64,000 nucleotides of DNA from Rhodanobacter sp. ANJX3. GTDB lineage: Bacteria > Pseudomonadota > Gammaproteobacteria > Xanthomonadales > Rhodanobacteraceae. Positions 1 to 10,551 of this stretch are shown piece by piece; within the stretch, counting starts at the first letter, position 1; each line of letters starts with the position of its first letter. Below the pieces are notes generated by a model. It was not told the DNA's origin. It saw nothing but the letters and a program-made list of their open reading frames with translations, and did not search any database. The stretch covers positions 186,001 through 250,000 of the forward strand of contig NZ_JACHCM010000005.1 in the NCBI RefSeq assembly GCF_014200755.1, written 5' to 3'. The translations under genes were made by a program, and so were the position numbers.

Positions 1-756
1 CCGGGTCAGCGGTGTGCGCAGATCGTGCGCGATGTTGTCGCACACGCCTTTGACTTCGCCGAGCAGGCGTTCGATTTCGTCGAGCATCGCATTGACGATG
101 CCGGCCAGCATGTCCAACTCGTCGCCGCGGCGACCGACCGGCAGGCGCTGCGCCAGATTGCCCTGCATGATCGGCAACGTCGCGTCGCGGATGGCATGCA
201 CCCGGCGCCACGGCCCGCGGCTGAGCAGCCAGCCGCCGAGAAAACCGGGTATGACAGTGAGCGAAAGTCCCCACAGCAGGGCCTGCAGAACGATGGTGCC
301 GATACGGTCGACGATACTGGTGTCGCGCGTAATCATCAGCACGCGGCCGTCGCGCAAACGCACGGCAGCCGCGCGCACGCGACCGTGGTCGTTACCACTG
401 ACGTCGTTGCGCGAAACGCCTTCGGGCAGCAAGGCTACAGCGCCGTTGATCGGCACATGCGATGGCAACGCCGTGATCGTGCCGGAAAGGTAATTTCCGC
501 GCGCGTCGAATTCGCCCCACGCGTTGAGCCGCCGCGTTTCGAGGGTGTCGTAGTCCTTCAGCGCGCGCAGGCGCGTCGGCTCGTCGAGCATCGAAAAATA
601 CGCCGCCTGGCGGCCGATCAGCTCATCCGATACGCGGCCCAGATAGCTGGCCGCCTGCCAGTAGATCAGGCCGATCACCACGCCGCCCCACAGCGCAAAA
701 AATACGCCGTAGATCATGATCAGGCGCGCCGTAGTGGAGCGCCATCGTTCAGTCAT
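1..756 (-). CDS. Sensor histidine kinase, C-terminus beyond window edge
   Basis: Membrane sensor kinase partner of the adjacent OmpR-type regulator. The ATG at 756 overlaps the end of the regulator gene by 8 bases, the usual layout of such pairs. About 252 codons are visible: a membrane segment near residues 12-30, a periplasmic domain of roughly 110 residues, a second membrane segment near residues 155-175, a HAMP-like region, and then the H-box IAHDLRTPLTR with the phosphoacceptor histidine right at the window edge. The catalytic ATPase domain lies outside the window. No transmembrane ligand-binding motif is recognisable, so the signal is unknown. Confidence 0.88.
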   Translation of the reverse strand, partial: MTERWRSTTARLIMIYGVFFALWGGVVIGLIYWQAASYLGRVSDELIGRQAAYFSMLDEPTRLRALKDYDTLETRRLNAWGEFDARGNYLSGTITALPSHVPINGAVALLPEGVSRNDVSGNDHGRVRAAAVRLRDGRVLMITRDTSIVDRIGTIVLQALLWGLSLTVIPGFLGGWLLSRGPWRRVHAIRDATLPIMQGNLAQRLPVGRRGDELDMLAGIVNAMLDEIERLLGEVKGVCDNIAHDLRTPLTR

Positions 757-1429
757 TCTGCGCAAGGCAGTACCCCGAGCCGCGCACGGTGTGGATCAGC
801 GGCGCCAGCCCTGCAGTATCGATTTTACGGCGCAGCCGGCCGATATGCACATCGATCAGATTAGTGCCGGGGTCGAAATGAAAACCCCATACGGTTTCGA
901 AGATCATCGTGCGGGTCAGCACCTGCCCGGCGTTACGCATCAGGAATTCGAGCAGCTTGAACTCGGTCGGCAGCAGCGACAGTTCCTTGCCGGCGCGACG
1001 CGCCACGTGGCGCACAAGATCCAGCTCAAGATCGGCGACCGTCAGCACAGTCTGCGGCGTCTGCGGCCGGTGCCTGCGCAACAGCACTTCGACACGCGCC
1101 AGCATCTCATCCGGCGCAAACGGCTTGGTCAGGTAATCGTCGCCGCCGGCACGCAGGCCGCGCACGCGCTCGTCCACGTCGCACAGCGCGCTGATCATCA
1201 GCACCGGCGTCGCCACGCCCTGCGCGCGCAGGCGCGTAACCACGCTCAGACCGTCCATGCCGGGCAGCATCATGTCCAGTGTGATCGCGTCGTAGCAGGG
1301 GTCGGCCGCGCGCAGCAGCCCTTCGCTGCCGTCGGCGATGCGATCCACGTCGATGCCGTGACCGGTCAGTTCCGCGGCAATTTCACGGGCGGTCACGTCG
1401 TCGTCTTCGATCACCAGTATGCGCGGCAT
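749..1429 (-). CDS. OmpR/PhoB-family response regulator
   Basis: A 226-residue two-domain regulator. The receiver domain starts MPRILVIEDDDV, giving the acidic pocket, has the phosphoacceptor Asp in TLDMMLPGMDG and the conserved Lys in YLTKPFAP. The C-terminal winged helix ends with the family motif VRGSGYCL. It is co-transcribed with the downstream kinase (8-base overlap). The length is typical for the family. The target genes cannot be told from the sequence; the RND efflux operon lies nearby but is separated from it by rpoH and a terminator. Confidence 0.93.
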   Translation of the reverse strand: MPRILVIEDDDVTAREIAAELTGHGIDVDRIADGSEGLLRAADPCYDAITLDMMLPGMDGLSVVTRLRAQGVATPVLMISALCDVDERVRGLRAGGDDYLTKPFAPDEMLARVEVLLRRHRPQTPQTVLTVADLELDLVRHVARRAGKELSLLPTEFKLLEFLMRNAGQVLTRTMIFETVWGFHFDPGTNLIDVHIGRLRRKIDTAGLAPLIHTVRGSGYCLAQND

Positions 1430-1471
1430 CGATGTGGATCTATGCAGAAAGGGCAGCGGCTAGCATAACGA

Positions 1472-1495
1472 AACGGCCTCCCGAAGGAGGCCGTT
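1472..1495 (-). terminator. Rho-independent terminator of rpoH
   Basis: A perfect 10-bp stem (AACGGCCTCC / GGAGGCCGTT) with a CGAA tetraloop lies about 25 bases after the rpoH stop. On the minus strand it is followed by a short T-rich stretch (TTTCGTTA). It separates rpoH from the downstream two-component genes. Confidence 0.75.
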
Positions 1496-1518
1496 CGCGC
1501 TCGGCAATGCATCGATGC

Positions 1519-2376
<858 letters not shown>

Positions 2377-2405
2377 GGGTCGAACCTCCAAAACTAGGTG
2401 TCAAT

Positions 2406-2432
2406 TTAGCACTCGCCATCTATGAGTGCCAA
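2406..2432. promoter_or_regulatory. CIRCE operator (HrcA-binding site) upstream of rpoH
   Basis: The sequence TTAGCACTC, nine bases, GAGTGCCAA matches the CIRCE consensus TTAGCACTC-N9-GAGTGCTAA in 17 of 18 arm positions. It lies between the rpoH start codon (2376) and any plausible rpoH promoter. CIRCE is the operator of the repressor HrcA and normally controls groESL or dnaK operons. Its place here predicts that HrcA represses rpoH itself, as an operator in the 5' leader. Whether hrcA exists in this genome cannot be seen from the window. Confidence 0.85.
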
Positions 2433-2809
2433 AGGCCGCACAAGTTCTCGGCCTTTAATGTACTAGATGGTACAACAAATGCTCTGGCAAGTCCATATCG
2501 CAGGCATGAAGCAAGTGCGAATCCACGATGCCCGAGCCTGGCCTTGCTGCACCTGCAGCATGAACCTCTAGATGTGTAGATAGCGCTAGTGCGGCAATTC
2601 ACCCACGTGCGTCCCGGTTGCGAGCATGGCCGTCGGGCATGGCATGTCGTTGATGTGTCAACCGAATCGGCATTAAGCCGTTCAAACTCTTCCTGTGACG
2701 CTACTCTGTCGATAGAACACGGATGACGGCTCCGCGCCGTCCAGGATGACGCTGTTTTGATGAGTGAAAGCGCTTTAGCTATGACACACCCATACCAGGC
2801 AGCACGCGT
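2433..2809. other. Intergenic region between rpoH and the RND operon
   Basis: Divergent promoter region. It holds a small dyad TGTAC-N6-GTACA at 2459-2474 that may lie within the rpoH promoter, and a GC-rich hairpin GACGGC-TCCGC-GCCGTC near 2726-2742 ahead of the efflux operon. Open frames here lack coding character and no conserved protein was recognised. I could not identify convincing -35/-10 boxes. Confidence 0.5.
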
Positions 2810-4084
2810 ATGACCGCCCCGCCCCCCGCAGCAGCCGGCCATCCCCCTCGCAAACGACGCGGATTGTGGATCGCCATATTGGTGGTCGTCGTCCTCGTCG
2901 TCGTGGTGATTTTCCACTTGCTCAACGGCAAAAAGGCGCGCGTCGGCACGCCGGCCCAGGTCGTCAGCGTGGCGACGGCAACGCTCGGCAGCATGCCGGA
3001 AACTCTCAGCGAACTGGGCACGGTGACGCCGATCGCTACCGTCAACGTGCTGCCGCAGCTCAGCGGTTACCTCACGGCCGTCGGCTATCAGGAAGGCCAG
3101 GACGTGACCAAGGGCCAGTTCCTGGCGCAGATCGATCCGCGCCAGTATGAAATCAGCAAGCAGCAGGCGCAGGCGACGCTGGCGAAAGATCAGGCGACGC
3201 TGGCGCAGGCCCGCTCCGACCTCGCCCGCTACATCCAGCTGCACGAGCAGAAGTCGATTGCCGAGCAGACCTACAACGATCAGAAATTCACCGTGCAGCA
3301 GGACGAGGCCGCCGTGCAGGCCGATCGCGCCAGCATCGCGCAGTACGATCTGGACCTCGCCTATTGCCATATCACCGCGCCGGTTGCCGGCCGCGTGGGC
3401 CTGCGCCTGGTCGACCCTGGCAACTACGTCACGCAGTCGACCTCGCCGGGCATTGTCACCATCACCACGATGAAGCCGACCACGGTCCAGTTCACCGTGC
3501 CGCAGAACTCGCTGAGCAAAGTGCTGGCGCGTTTCAAAGACGCCAACGCCTCGCTGCCAGTCACTGCTTACGACAGCGACAACACCAAGCAGATCGCCAC
3601 CGGCTCGCTGTACGCGCTGGGCAATCAGATGGCGACGGGCACCGGTACGGTAAATCTGCGCGCCACCTTCGCCAATGACGACGAAGCGCTGTTCCCGAAC
3701 GAGTTCGTCAACGTGAAGCTGCTGGTGGATACGCTGCAGAACGCGGTGCTGGTGCCCACGCCGGCGGTGCAGAGCGGCGCACCGGGCGATTACGTCTATC
3801 TGGTCGGCAGCGACAACACCGTCTCGGTACACAAGATCACCCAGGGGCCGAGCGACGGCAAAAACACCGTGATTCTCTCCGGCCTCTCCGCCGGTCAGCA
3901 GGTGGTGACCGACGGCATGGATCGGCTCAGCGACGGTGCCAAGATCAAGGTGGCCTCGGCGAAGAAGTCGGCCAACCCGGCCGCCGCCGGCAGCACCGAT
4001 GCGCCAGCCGCCGCTGGAAGCAGCGCGCAGCCGCCCCACGGCGGGCGGAAACACGCTACCGCCTCCGCCGACAGCGCCTCGTAA
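2810..4084 (+). CDS. mdtA: RND efflux periplasmic adaptor (MdtA-like)
   Basis: Membrane fusion protein linking the inner-membrane RND pumps to the outer-membrane channel. Residues 18-38 form an N-terminal membrane anchor (LWIAILVVVVLVVVVIFHLL). After it come the barrel-sandwich half-motif VLPQLSGYLTAVGYQEGQDV, a coiled-coil hairpin rich in Gln and Ala around residues 110-180, the second lipoyl half (ITAPVAGRVGLRLVDPGNYV), and beta-barrel and membrane-proximal domains. The 45-residue C-terminal tail is Ala/Ser/Pro-rich and probably disordered. It is the first gene of an operon with two RND pumps and an outer-membrane factor, the layout of MdtABC systems. The ribosome binding site is weak. Confidence 0.93.
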   Translation: MTAPPPAAAGHPPRKRRGLWIAILVVVVLVVVVIFHLLNGKKARVGTPAQVVSVATATLGSMPETLSELGTVTPIATVNVLPQLSGYLTAVGYQEGQDVTKGQFLAQIDPRQYEISKQQAQATLAKDQATLAQARSDLARYIQLHEQKSIAEQTYNDQKFTVQQDEAAVQADRASIAQYDLDLAYCHITAPVAGRVGLRLVDPGNYVTQSTSPGIVTITTMKPTTVQFTVPQNSLSKVLARFKDANASLPVTAYDSDNTKQIATGSLYALGNQMATGTGTVNLRATFANDDEALFPNEFVNVKLLVDTLQNAVLVPTPAVQSGAPGDYVYLVGSDNTVSVHKITQGPSDGKNTVILSGLSAGQQVVTDGMDRLSDGAKIKVASAKKSANPAAAGSTDAPAAAGSSAQPPHGGRKHATASADSAS

Positions 4085-4103
4085 CCGGCAGGCAGGCGAT
4101 CCG

Positions 4104-7100
4104 ATGAATATTTCCCGCCTGTTTATCCTCAGGCCGGTGGCGACGTCGCTGCTGATGATCGCCGTGGTGATGGTCGGCCTGGTGGCGGTGAAATTTCTGC
4201 CGGTGTCCTCGCTGCCGGACGTCGACTACCCGACGATCCAGGTACAGACCTTCTACCCCGGCGCCAGCCCGACGGTCATGGCGACCACGGTGACTGCGCC
4301 GCTGGAAGTGCAGCTGGGCGAGATTCCCGGCCTGCAGCAGATGACCTCGAGCAGCTCGGCCGGCGCGTCCGTGATCACTCTGCAGTTCGACCTTTCACTC
4401 AATCTCGATATCGCCGAGCAAAACGTGCAGGAGGCGATCAACGCCTCCAACAGCCTGCTGCCTACCGGCCTGCCCGCGCCGCCGACCTACGCCAAAGTCA
4501 ACCCGGCCGACCAGCCGATCCTCACGCTCGCCGTCACCTCCGACTCGATGTCGCTGCCGCAGCTGCAGGACGTCGCCAACAACCGCCTCGGCTCGAAGAT
4601 TTCCGAAGTGTCGGGCGTCGGCCTGGTGACGCCGGCCGGTGGTAACGTGCCGGCCGTTCGCGTGGAAGCGGACCCACAGAAGTTGGCCGCCTACGGGCTC
4701 AATATCGACGACCTGCGCTCACTGATCGCCAACGTCAACGTAAGCCAGCCCAAGGGCAACTTCGACGGTCCGAATCTGGACTACACGATCAACGGCAACG
4801 ATCAGATCGAGGACCCGAAGGACTACCTCGCCACGGTCGTGGCGTATCAGAACGGCGCGCCGGTGTACCTACGCGACGTGGCGCGGGTGACCCAGTCGGC
4901 GCAGAACACCGAACAGGGCGCCTGGTACAACAAGACCCAGGCCATCGTGCTCAACGTGCAGCGCCAGCCGGGCGCCAACGTCATCGCCACGGTCAATCAG
5001 ATCAAGCAGCAGCTGCCGCAGCTGGAGTCCACCCTGCCCGCGGGCATGAAAGTCGAGATCGTCTCGGACAGCACCGGCGTGATTCGCTCATCCGTTTCCG
5101 ATGCGGCATTCGAGCTGATTCTGGCCATCGCGCTGGTGGTGCTGGTGATCTTCGTGTTCCTGCGCAACGTGCCGGCCACGATCATCCCCAGCATTTCGGT
5201 GCCCGTCTCGCTGATCGGCACGCTGGCGGTGATGTATCAGCTGGGTTATTCGATCGACAACCTGTCGCTGATGGCGCTGATCATCGCCACCGGCTTCGTC
5301 GTCGACGACTCGATCGTGATGATCGAGAACATCGTGCGCTATCTGGAGGAAGGCCGCACTCCGCTCGAAGCGGCGCTGGAAGGCGCGGGACAGATCGGCT
5401 TCACCATCCTGTCGCTGACCATTTCGCTGATTGCGGTGCTGATCCCGCTGCTGTTTATGGGCGGCGTAATTGGACGTCTATTCAGCGAATTCGCGGTGAC
5501 CCTGGCCGTGACCATCGTGCTGTCAGGCATCGTCTCGCTGACCCTGGTGCCGATGCTCTGTGCGCGCCTGCTGCGCGCGCAGTCCGATCGTCACCCGAGC
5601 CGCTTCGAGCGGATCAGCGAGGGATTGTTCGACAAGACGCTGGCCGGCTACGAGCGCGGTCTGCGCTTTGTGATGGCGCGGCAGACGCTCACGCTGATTG
5701 TGTTTCTCTGCACGCTGGCGCTGACCGTTATTCTCTATATCGTGATCCCCAAGGGTCTGTTTCCCACGCAGGACGTGGGCGTGATCCAAGGCATCAGCGT
5801 GGCCGACAATTCGGTGTCGTACACGGCGATGGTGCGGCGGCAGTCGGCGCTGGCCGAGGCGATTCTGAAAGATGCCGACGTCGCCGGCCTCACCTCGTAT
5901 GTCGGCATCGACGGCACCAACACCACGCTCAACAACGGCCGCTTTCTGATCAATCTGAAGGATCGCGGGGATCGCTCCTCGACCGCCGCCGAAATCGCCC
6001 GGCGCATCCAGACCGAAGCGGCGAATGTTTCGGGGATCAAGCTGTTTCTGCAGCCCGAGCAGGATCTCACGCTCGACACCACCATCTCGCCCAACCAGTA
6101 CCAGTTCGTGCTGCGCGGACCGAGCCAGCAGGCTTTCATGCAGTACGTGCCCGATCTGGTCGCGCGCATGAAACAGATTCCGTCGATCACCGACGTGACC
6201 AGCGATTTGAACAACGATGGCCTCAGCGTCAACGTCGAGGTCAATCGCCAGCTGGCCGCGCGTTACGGCATCACGCCGGCCACGATCGACAACGCGCTGT
6301 ACGACGCGCTCGGCCAGCGCATCGTTTCGACCATCTTCGACCAGTCCAGCCAGTACCGCGTCATCCTGGTCGCCAAGCCAGAGAGCCTGCCGACGATCGA
6401 ATCGCTGGGCAATATCTACCTGCCGAGCCAGACCGGCAGCAGCGGCCAGGTGCAGCTGAAGGGCATCGCCGCGATCCAGATCACCAAGGCGCCGCTGGCG
6501 ATCAGCCATCTGGCGCAGTTCCCGGCGGTGACGATTTCGTTCAATCTGGCCAAGGATGCCTCGCTGAGCAAGGCAGTGGATGCGGTGAATCAGGCCGAGC
6601 AGGCCGTGCATCTGCCGTCGTCGATCACCTCGTCGTTTCAGGGTGCCGCGCAGGCGTTCCAGGATTCGCTGTCGAGCGAGGTGTATCTGCTGATCGCCGC
6701 GCTGATCGCGGTCTATATCGTGCTCGGCGTGCTGTATGAAAGCTTCATCCATCCGGTGACGATTCTCTCGACCCTGCCGTCGGCTGGCATCGGCGCGCTG
6801 CTGGCGCTGATGATCGCAGGCGAGGATCTGGACGTGATCGGCATCATCGGCATCGTGCTGCTGATCGGTATTGTGAAGAAGAACGCGATCATGATCGTGG
6901 ACTTCGCGCTCGAAGCCGAACGCGAGCACGGCAAGTCACCGGAAGAGGCGATTTTCGAAGCCTCGCTGCTGCGTTTCCGCCCGATTCTGATGACCACCCT
7001 GGCAGCTATGTTGGGCGCGCTGCCGATGCTGCTGGGCACCGGCACCGGTTCCGAGCTGCGCCGGCCGCTGGGCCTGGCGATCATCGGCGGCCTGACCCTG

Positions 7101-7235
7101 AGCCAGGTGCTGACGCTGTTCACCACGCCGGTGATCTACCTGCTGTTCGACCGCCTGTCGCTGCGTTTCCGCCGCAAGCCGACGGCGCCTTCCTCCGGAC
7201 CGGCGTCGGATCAGGCGATCGAGCACCGCCCGTGA
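4104..7235 (+). CDS. mdtB: RND efflux pump subunit, MdtB-like
   Basis: Proton-driven HAE1-family multidrug transporter with 12 membrane segments and two large periplasmic loops. The N-terminus LFILRPVATSLLMIA is family-typical. The TM4 proton-relay stretch IIATGFVVDDSIVMIENIVR carries the adjacent aspartates, and the C-terminal half has GIVKKNAIMIVDFALE. Residues 560-900 hold the second porter domain. At 1043 residues it has normal length. Start ATG 4104 was chosen because the protein aligns from here; the frame extends upstream into the adaptor gene. Substrates in known MdtABC systems include bile salts and novobiocin; the substrate here is unknown. Confidence 0.94.
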   Translation: MNISRLFILRPVATSLLMIAVVMVGLVAVKFLPVSSLPDVDYPTIQVQTFYPGASPTVMATTVTAPLEVQLGEIPGLQQMTSSSSAGASVITLQFDLSLNLDIAEQNVQEAINASNSLLPTGLPAPPTYAKVNPADQPILTLAVTSDSMSLPQLQDVANNRLGSKISEVSGVGLVTPAGGNVPAVRVEADPQKLAAYGLNIDDLRSLIANVNVSQPKGNFDGPNLDYTINGNDQIEDPKDYLATVVAYQNGAPVYLRDVARVTQSAQNTEQGAWYNKTQAIVLNVQRQPGANVIATVNQIKQQLPQLESTLPAGMKVEIVSDSTGVIRSSVSDAAFELILAIALVVLVIFVFLRNVPATIIPSISVPVSLIGTLAVMYQLGYSIDNLSLMALIIATGFVVDDSIVMIENIVRYLEEGRTPLEAALEGAGQIGFTILSLTISLIAVLIPLLFMGGVIGRLFSEFAVTLAVTIVLSGIVSLTLVPMLCARLLRAQSDRHPSRFERISEGLFDKTLAGYERGLRFVMARQTLTLIVFLCTLALTVILYIVIPKGLFPTQDVGVIQGISVADNSVSYTAMVRRQSALAEAILKDADVAGLTSYVGIDGTNTTLNNGRFLINLKDRGDRSSTAAEIARRIQTEAANVSGIKLFLQPEQDLTLDTTISPNQYQFVLRGPSQQAFMQYVPDLVARMKQIPSITDVTSDLNNDGLSVNVEVNRQLAARYGITPATIDNALYDALGQRIVSTIFDQSSQYRVILVAKPESLPTIESLGNIYLPSQTGSSGQVQLKGIAAIQITKAPLAISHLAQFPAVTISFNLAKDASLSKAVDAVNQAEQAVHLPSSITSSFQGAAQAFQDSLSSEVYLLIAALIAVYIVLGVLYESFIHPVTILSTLPSAGIGALLALMIAGEDLDVIGIIGIVLLIGIVKKNAIMIVDFALEAEREHGKSPEEAIFEASLLRFRPILMTTLAAMLGALPMLLGTGTGSELRRPLGLAIIGGLTLSQVLTLFTTPVIYLLFDRLSLRFRRKPTAPSSGPASDQAIEHRP

Positions 7236-7245
7236 GCGCGCGCCG

Positions 7246-10200
7246 ATGAGTATCCCAGGCGTCTTCATCAAGCGGCCGGTGGCGACGACCCTGCTCGGCG
7301 TTGCCATCCTGCTGTCCGGTCTGCTGGCGTATTTCCAGCTGCCGGTGGCGCCGCTGCCGAACATCACCTTTCCGGTGATCGTGGTGCAGGCGAGCATGGC
7401 CGGCGCCAGCCCCGACATCATGGCCTCCACCGTCGCCGCGCCGCTGGAGCGCCGCCTGGGCACGATCGCCGACGTCACCGAACTGACCTCCACCAGCTCG
7501 GTCGGCTCGGCGCAGATCACCATCCAGTTCGGCCTCGGCCGCGACATCAACGGCGCCGCGCGCGACGTGCAGGCGGCGCTGCAGGCCTCGCGCGCCGATC
7601 TGCCATCCACCCTGCGCAACAACCCGACCTATCGCGAATACAACCCGTCCGACTCGCCGATCATGGTGCTGGCGCTGACGTCGGAAACCCTGACTCGAGC
7701 GCAGCTGTACGACTCCGCCAACTCGGTCATCCAGCAGCAGCTGTCGCAGGTCGACGGCGTGGGCCAGATCACCCTGGGCGGCAGCGCGCTGCCGTCGGTG
7801 CGCGTGGAACTGGAGCCCGACAAGCTCAACAGCTACGGCATCGGCCTGGAAGACGTGCGCGCAGCCATCAGCGCGGCCAATGCGAACAGCGCCAAGGGCC
7901 ATATCGATCAGGGCGATCAGCGTTTCGAGGTGCTGTCGAACGACCAGATCAACAAGGCGGCGCCGTATCGCGACCTCATCATCGCCTATCGCAATAACGC
8001 CGCGGTGAAGTTGAGCGACGTTGCCGACGTGCAGGATTCCGCGGAAAACATTCGCAACGCCGGGCTCTACAACGGCAAGGACGCGGTGCTGGTCATCGTG
8101 TTTCCGCTGCCCGGCGGCAATATCGTCAAGACCGTCGCGCAGATCCGCAAGGTGCTGCCCTCGATCGAGGCCACGCTGCCGCACGATGTGCATGTGGGCA
8201 TTGCGGTGGATCGCTCGCAGTCGGTAAACGCAGCGGTCGGCGACACCGAGCGCACGCTGTTCATCGCCGTGCTGCTGGTCATCGGCGTGGTGTTTATCTT
8301 TCTACAGTCGCCGCGCGCGATCCTGGTACCTGCGGTAGCGCTGCCGCTGTCGATCGTCGGCACGTTCGGGCCGATGTATCTGCTCGGCTACAGCATCGAC
8401 AACCTGTCGCTGATGGCGCTCACGATTGGCACCGGCTTCGTGGTGGATGACGCGGTAGTGGTGCTGGAAAACATCGTGCGCCACGTCGAAGCCGGCATGG
8501 ATGTGCAGGAGGCCGCGCTGGTAGGCAGCGCTGAAGTCAGCTTCACGGTGATTTCGATGAGCCTGTCGCTGATCGCAGTGTTTCTGCCGATCCTGCTGAT
8601 GCCCGGCATCGTCGGCCTGCTGTTCCATGAGTTTGCGGTGACGCTATCCATCGCAATCATGATTTCGCTGGTGATCTCGCTCACCATCACGCCAACCATG
8701 GCGGCGTTCGTGCTGAATCGAAAGACGCTGCACTCCAAGGCGCGCTGGGCGCTGTGGTACGAGCGGCAGTTCGAGCGGTTTCAGAACGCTTATTCGCGCT
8801 CGCTGACCACGGTGCTCGATCACGCGCTGCTGGTCGGACTGACCCTGGTTGGGCTGATCGTGCTCAACGTGTTTCTGATCAAGCTGCTGCCGTCGACGTT
8901 TTTTCCGGAGCAGGACAACGGCATCCTGATGGGCCAGATCATCGCCGACCAGAGCATCTCGTTTCAGGCGATGGAAAAGAAGCTGGCCCAGCTGCAGGCG
9001 ATCGTGAAGAAGGATCCCGCAGTCGAATCGGTCGCCGGATTCACCGGCGGACGCGCGCTCAACACGGCCAACGTCTTTATCGAACTGAAGCCGCTGGCCG
9101 AGCGCAAGATATCGGCGACGGAAGTGGTCGATCGTCTGCGGCCCAAGCTCAACGGCGTGTCCGGCGCCAAGCTGTTTCTGCAGGCTGCACAGGATTTGCA
9201 TATCGGCGGCCGCTCGTCCGCCGCGGAATACCAGTACACGCTGACCAGCGACGACCCCACCGCGCTGTTCACCTGGGTACCGAAGCTGGTCGATGCGCTG
9301 GGCAAGCAGCGCAGCCAGATGTCCGACGTCAACTCGGACCTGCAGCAGAACGGCCTGCAGATCTACGTCAACATGGATCGCGCCACTGCCGCACGCTACA
9401 GCTTCGCGCCGAACCAGCTGGACACCGTGTTGTACGACGCCTTCGGCCAGCGCACGGTGTCTACCGTCTACAACCAGCTGAACCAGTATTACGTGGTGAT
9501 GGAAGTGGCGCCGAAATACTGGCAATACCCGCAGATGCTCGACCGCATGCGCTTCAGCACCGCGGCTGGCAATGCCAGCGGCACGGCGCAGACACAGATG
9601 TCGAGCGCGCTGGTGAAGGGCGTCACCGCCGAGTCGGCCGAAAGCACCACGGAAACGTCGTCGTCGACCAATGCGCTCAACGCAAACGCGCAGGCCAACC
9701 AGTTGACCAACGCGATTTCCAACGCCAAGGGCGGCAGTTCCAGCGGCAGCGCCGACAGCACGGCCGCCGAGACGCTGGTGCCGTTTCCCGCGCTGGCAAC
9801 CTACGTGAGCAACCACACGGCAACTCAGGTGAGTCATCAGGGCGGCCTGGTCGCTGCCACGATTTCGTTCAACCTGCCGCCGGGCGGTTCGCTGAGCAAG
9901 GCCACCGAGGCGATCAACCAGGTATCGCAGCAGCTCGGCCTGCCGGCGTCGATCCACGGCAGTTTCGCCGGCGCCGCGCAGGTGTACGCGCAGTCGATGT
10001 CGACCATGCCGCTGCTGATTCTTGCGGCGCTGGGCGCGGTGTATATCGTGCTCGGCGTGCTCTACGAAAACACCGTGCATCCGATCACCATTCTCTCCAC
10101 CCTGCCCTCGGCCGGCATCGGCGCCACGCTGGCGCTGCTGATTTTCGGCACGCCGTTTTCGGTGATTGCGATGATCGGCATCATCCTGCTAATCGGCATC

Positions 10201-10551
10201 GTCAAGAAAAACGCGATCATGATGATCGACGTAGCGATCCACCTGCAGCGCGACGAAGGCTATGAGCCGCAGCGGGCGATCCACGATGCCGCCGTCGTGC
10301 GCCTGCGCCCGATCATGATGACCACCGCCGCGGCCGTGCTCGGTGCCGTGCCGCTGGCCATCGGCATCGGCCAGGGTGCTTCGCTGCGCCAGCCGCTCGG
10401 CATCACGGTGATGGGCGGCCTGATTCTGAGCCAGGTCTTCACGCTGTACACCACGCCGGTGATCTACCTCTACCTCGACCGCCTGCGCGTCAGGTTGGCC
10501 AAATGGTCGGACACGCTGCCGTGGAACAAACGATCGGACGTACGCGCATGA
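7246..10551 (+). CDS. mdtC: RND efflux pump subunit, MdtC-like, with a Ser/Ala/Asn-rich insertion
   Basis: Second RND pump subunit, expected to form a heterotrimer with the preceding MdtB-like protein. It starts SIPGVFIKRPVATTLLGV and has the TM4 relay GTGFVVDDAVVVLENIVR and the C-terminal GIVKKNAIMMIDVAIH. It is 1101 residues, about 60-75 longer than usual. The excess is a low-complexity stretch at about residues 772-845, rich in Ser, Thr, Ala and Asn, in the second periplasmic porter loop. It begins 10 bases after mdtB and its stop overlaps the next start (ATGA), so all four genes are one operon. Confidence 0.94.
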   Translation: MSIPGVFIKRPVATTLLGVAILLSGLLAYFQLPVAPLPNITFPVIVVQASMAGASPDIMASTVAAPLERRLGTIADVTELTSTSSVGSAQITIQFGLGRDINGAARDVQAALQASRADLPSTLRNNPTYREYNPSDSPIMVLALTSETLTRAQLYDSANSVIQQQLSQVDGVGQITLGGSALPSVRVELEPDKLNSYGIGLEDVRAAISAANANSAKGHIDQGDQRFEVLSNDQINKAAPYRDLIIAYRNNAAVKLSDVADVQDSAENIRNAGLYNGKDAVLVIVFPLPGGNIVKTVAQIRKVLPSIEATLPHDVHVGIAVDRSQSVNAAVGDTERTLFIAVLLVIGVVFIFLQSPRAILVPAVALPLSIVGTFGPMYLLGYSIDNLSLMALTIGTGFVVDDAVVVLENIVRHVEAGMDVQEAALVGSAEVSFTVISMSLSLIAVFLPILLMPGIVGLLFHEFAVTLSIAIMISLVISLTITPTMAAFVLNRKTLHSKARWALWYERQFERFQNAYSRSLTTVLDHALLVGLTLVGLIVLNVFLIKLLPSTFFPEQDNGILMGQIIADQSISFQAMEKKLAQLQAIVKKDPAVESVAGFTGGRALNTANVFIELKPLAERKISATEVVDRLRPKLNGVSGAKLFLQAAQDLHIGGRSSAAEYQYTLTSDDPTALFTWVPKLVDALGKQRSQMSDVNSDLQQNGLQIYVNMDRATAARYSFAPNQLDTVLYDAFGQRTVSTVYNQLNQYYVVMEVAPKYWQYPQMLDRMRFSTAAGNASGTAQTQMSSALVKGVTAESAESTTETSSSTNALNANAQANQLTNAISNAKGGSSSGSADSTAAETLVPFPALATYVSNHTATQVSHQGGLVAATISFNLPPGGSLSKATEAINQVSQQLGLPASIHGSFAGAAQVYAQSMSTMPLLILAALGAVYIVLGVLYENTVHPITILSTLPSAGIGATLALLIFGTPFSVIAMIGIILLIGIVKKNAIMMIDVAIHLQRDEGYEPQRAIHDAAVVRLRPIMMTTAAAVLGAVPLAIGIGQGASLRQPLGITVMGGLILSQVFTLYTTPVIYLYLDRLRVRLAKWSDTLPWNKRSDVRA

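Noticed and set aside
2420..4054. 544-codon minus-strand open frame antisense to the RND adaptor
   Set aside because: It mirrors a high-GC gene; the translation is an Arg/His/Gly-rich shadow without family resemblance, and the adaptor on the other strand is certain. The same holds for long antisense frames opposite the pump genes (5523-6929, 8644-10080).
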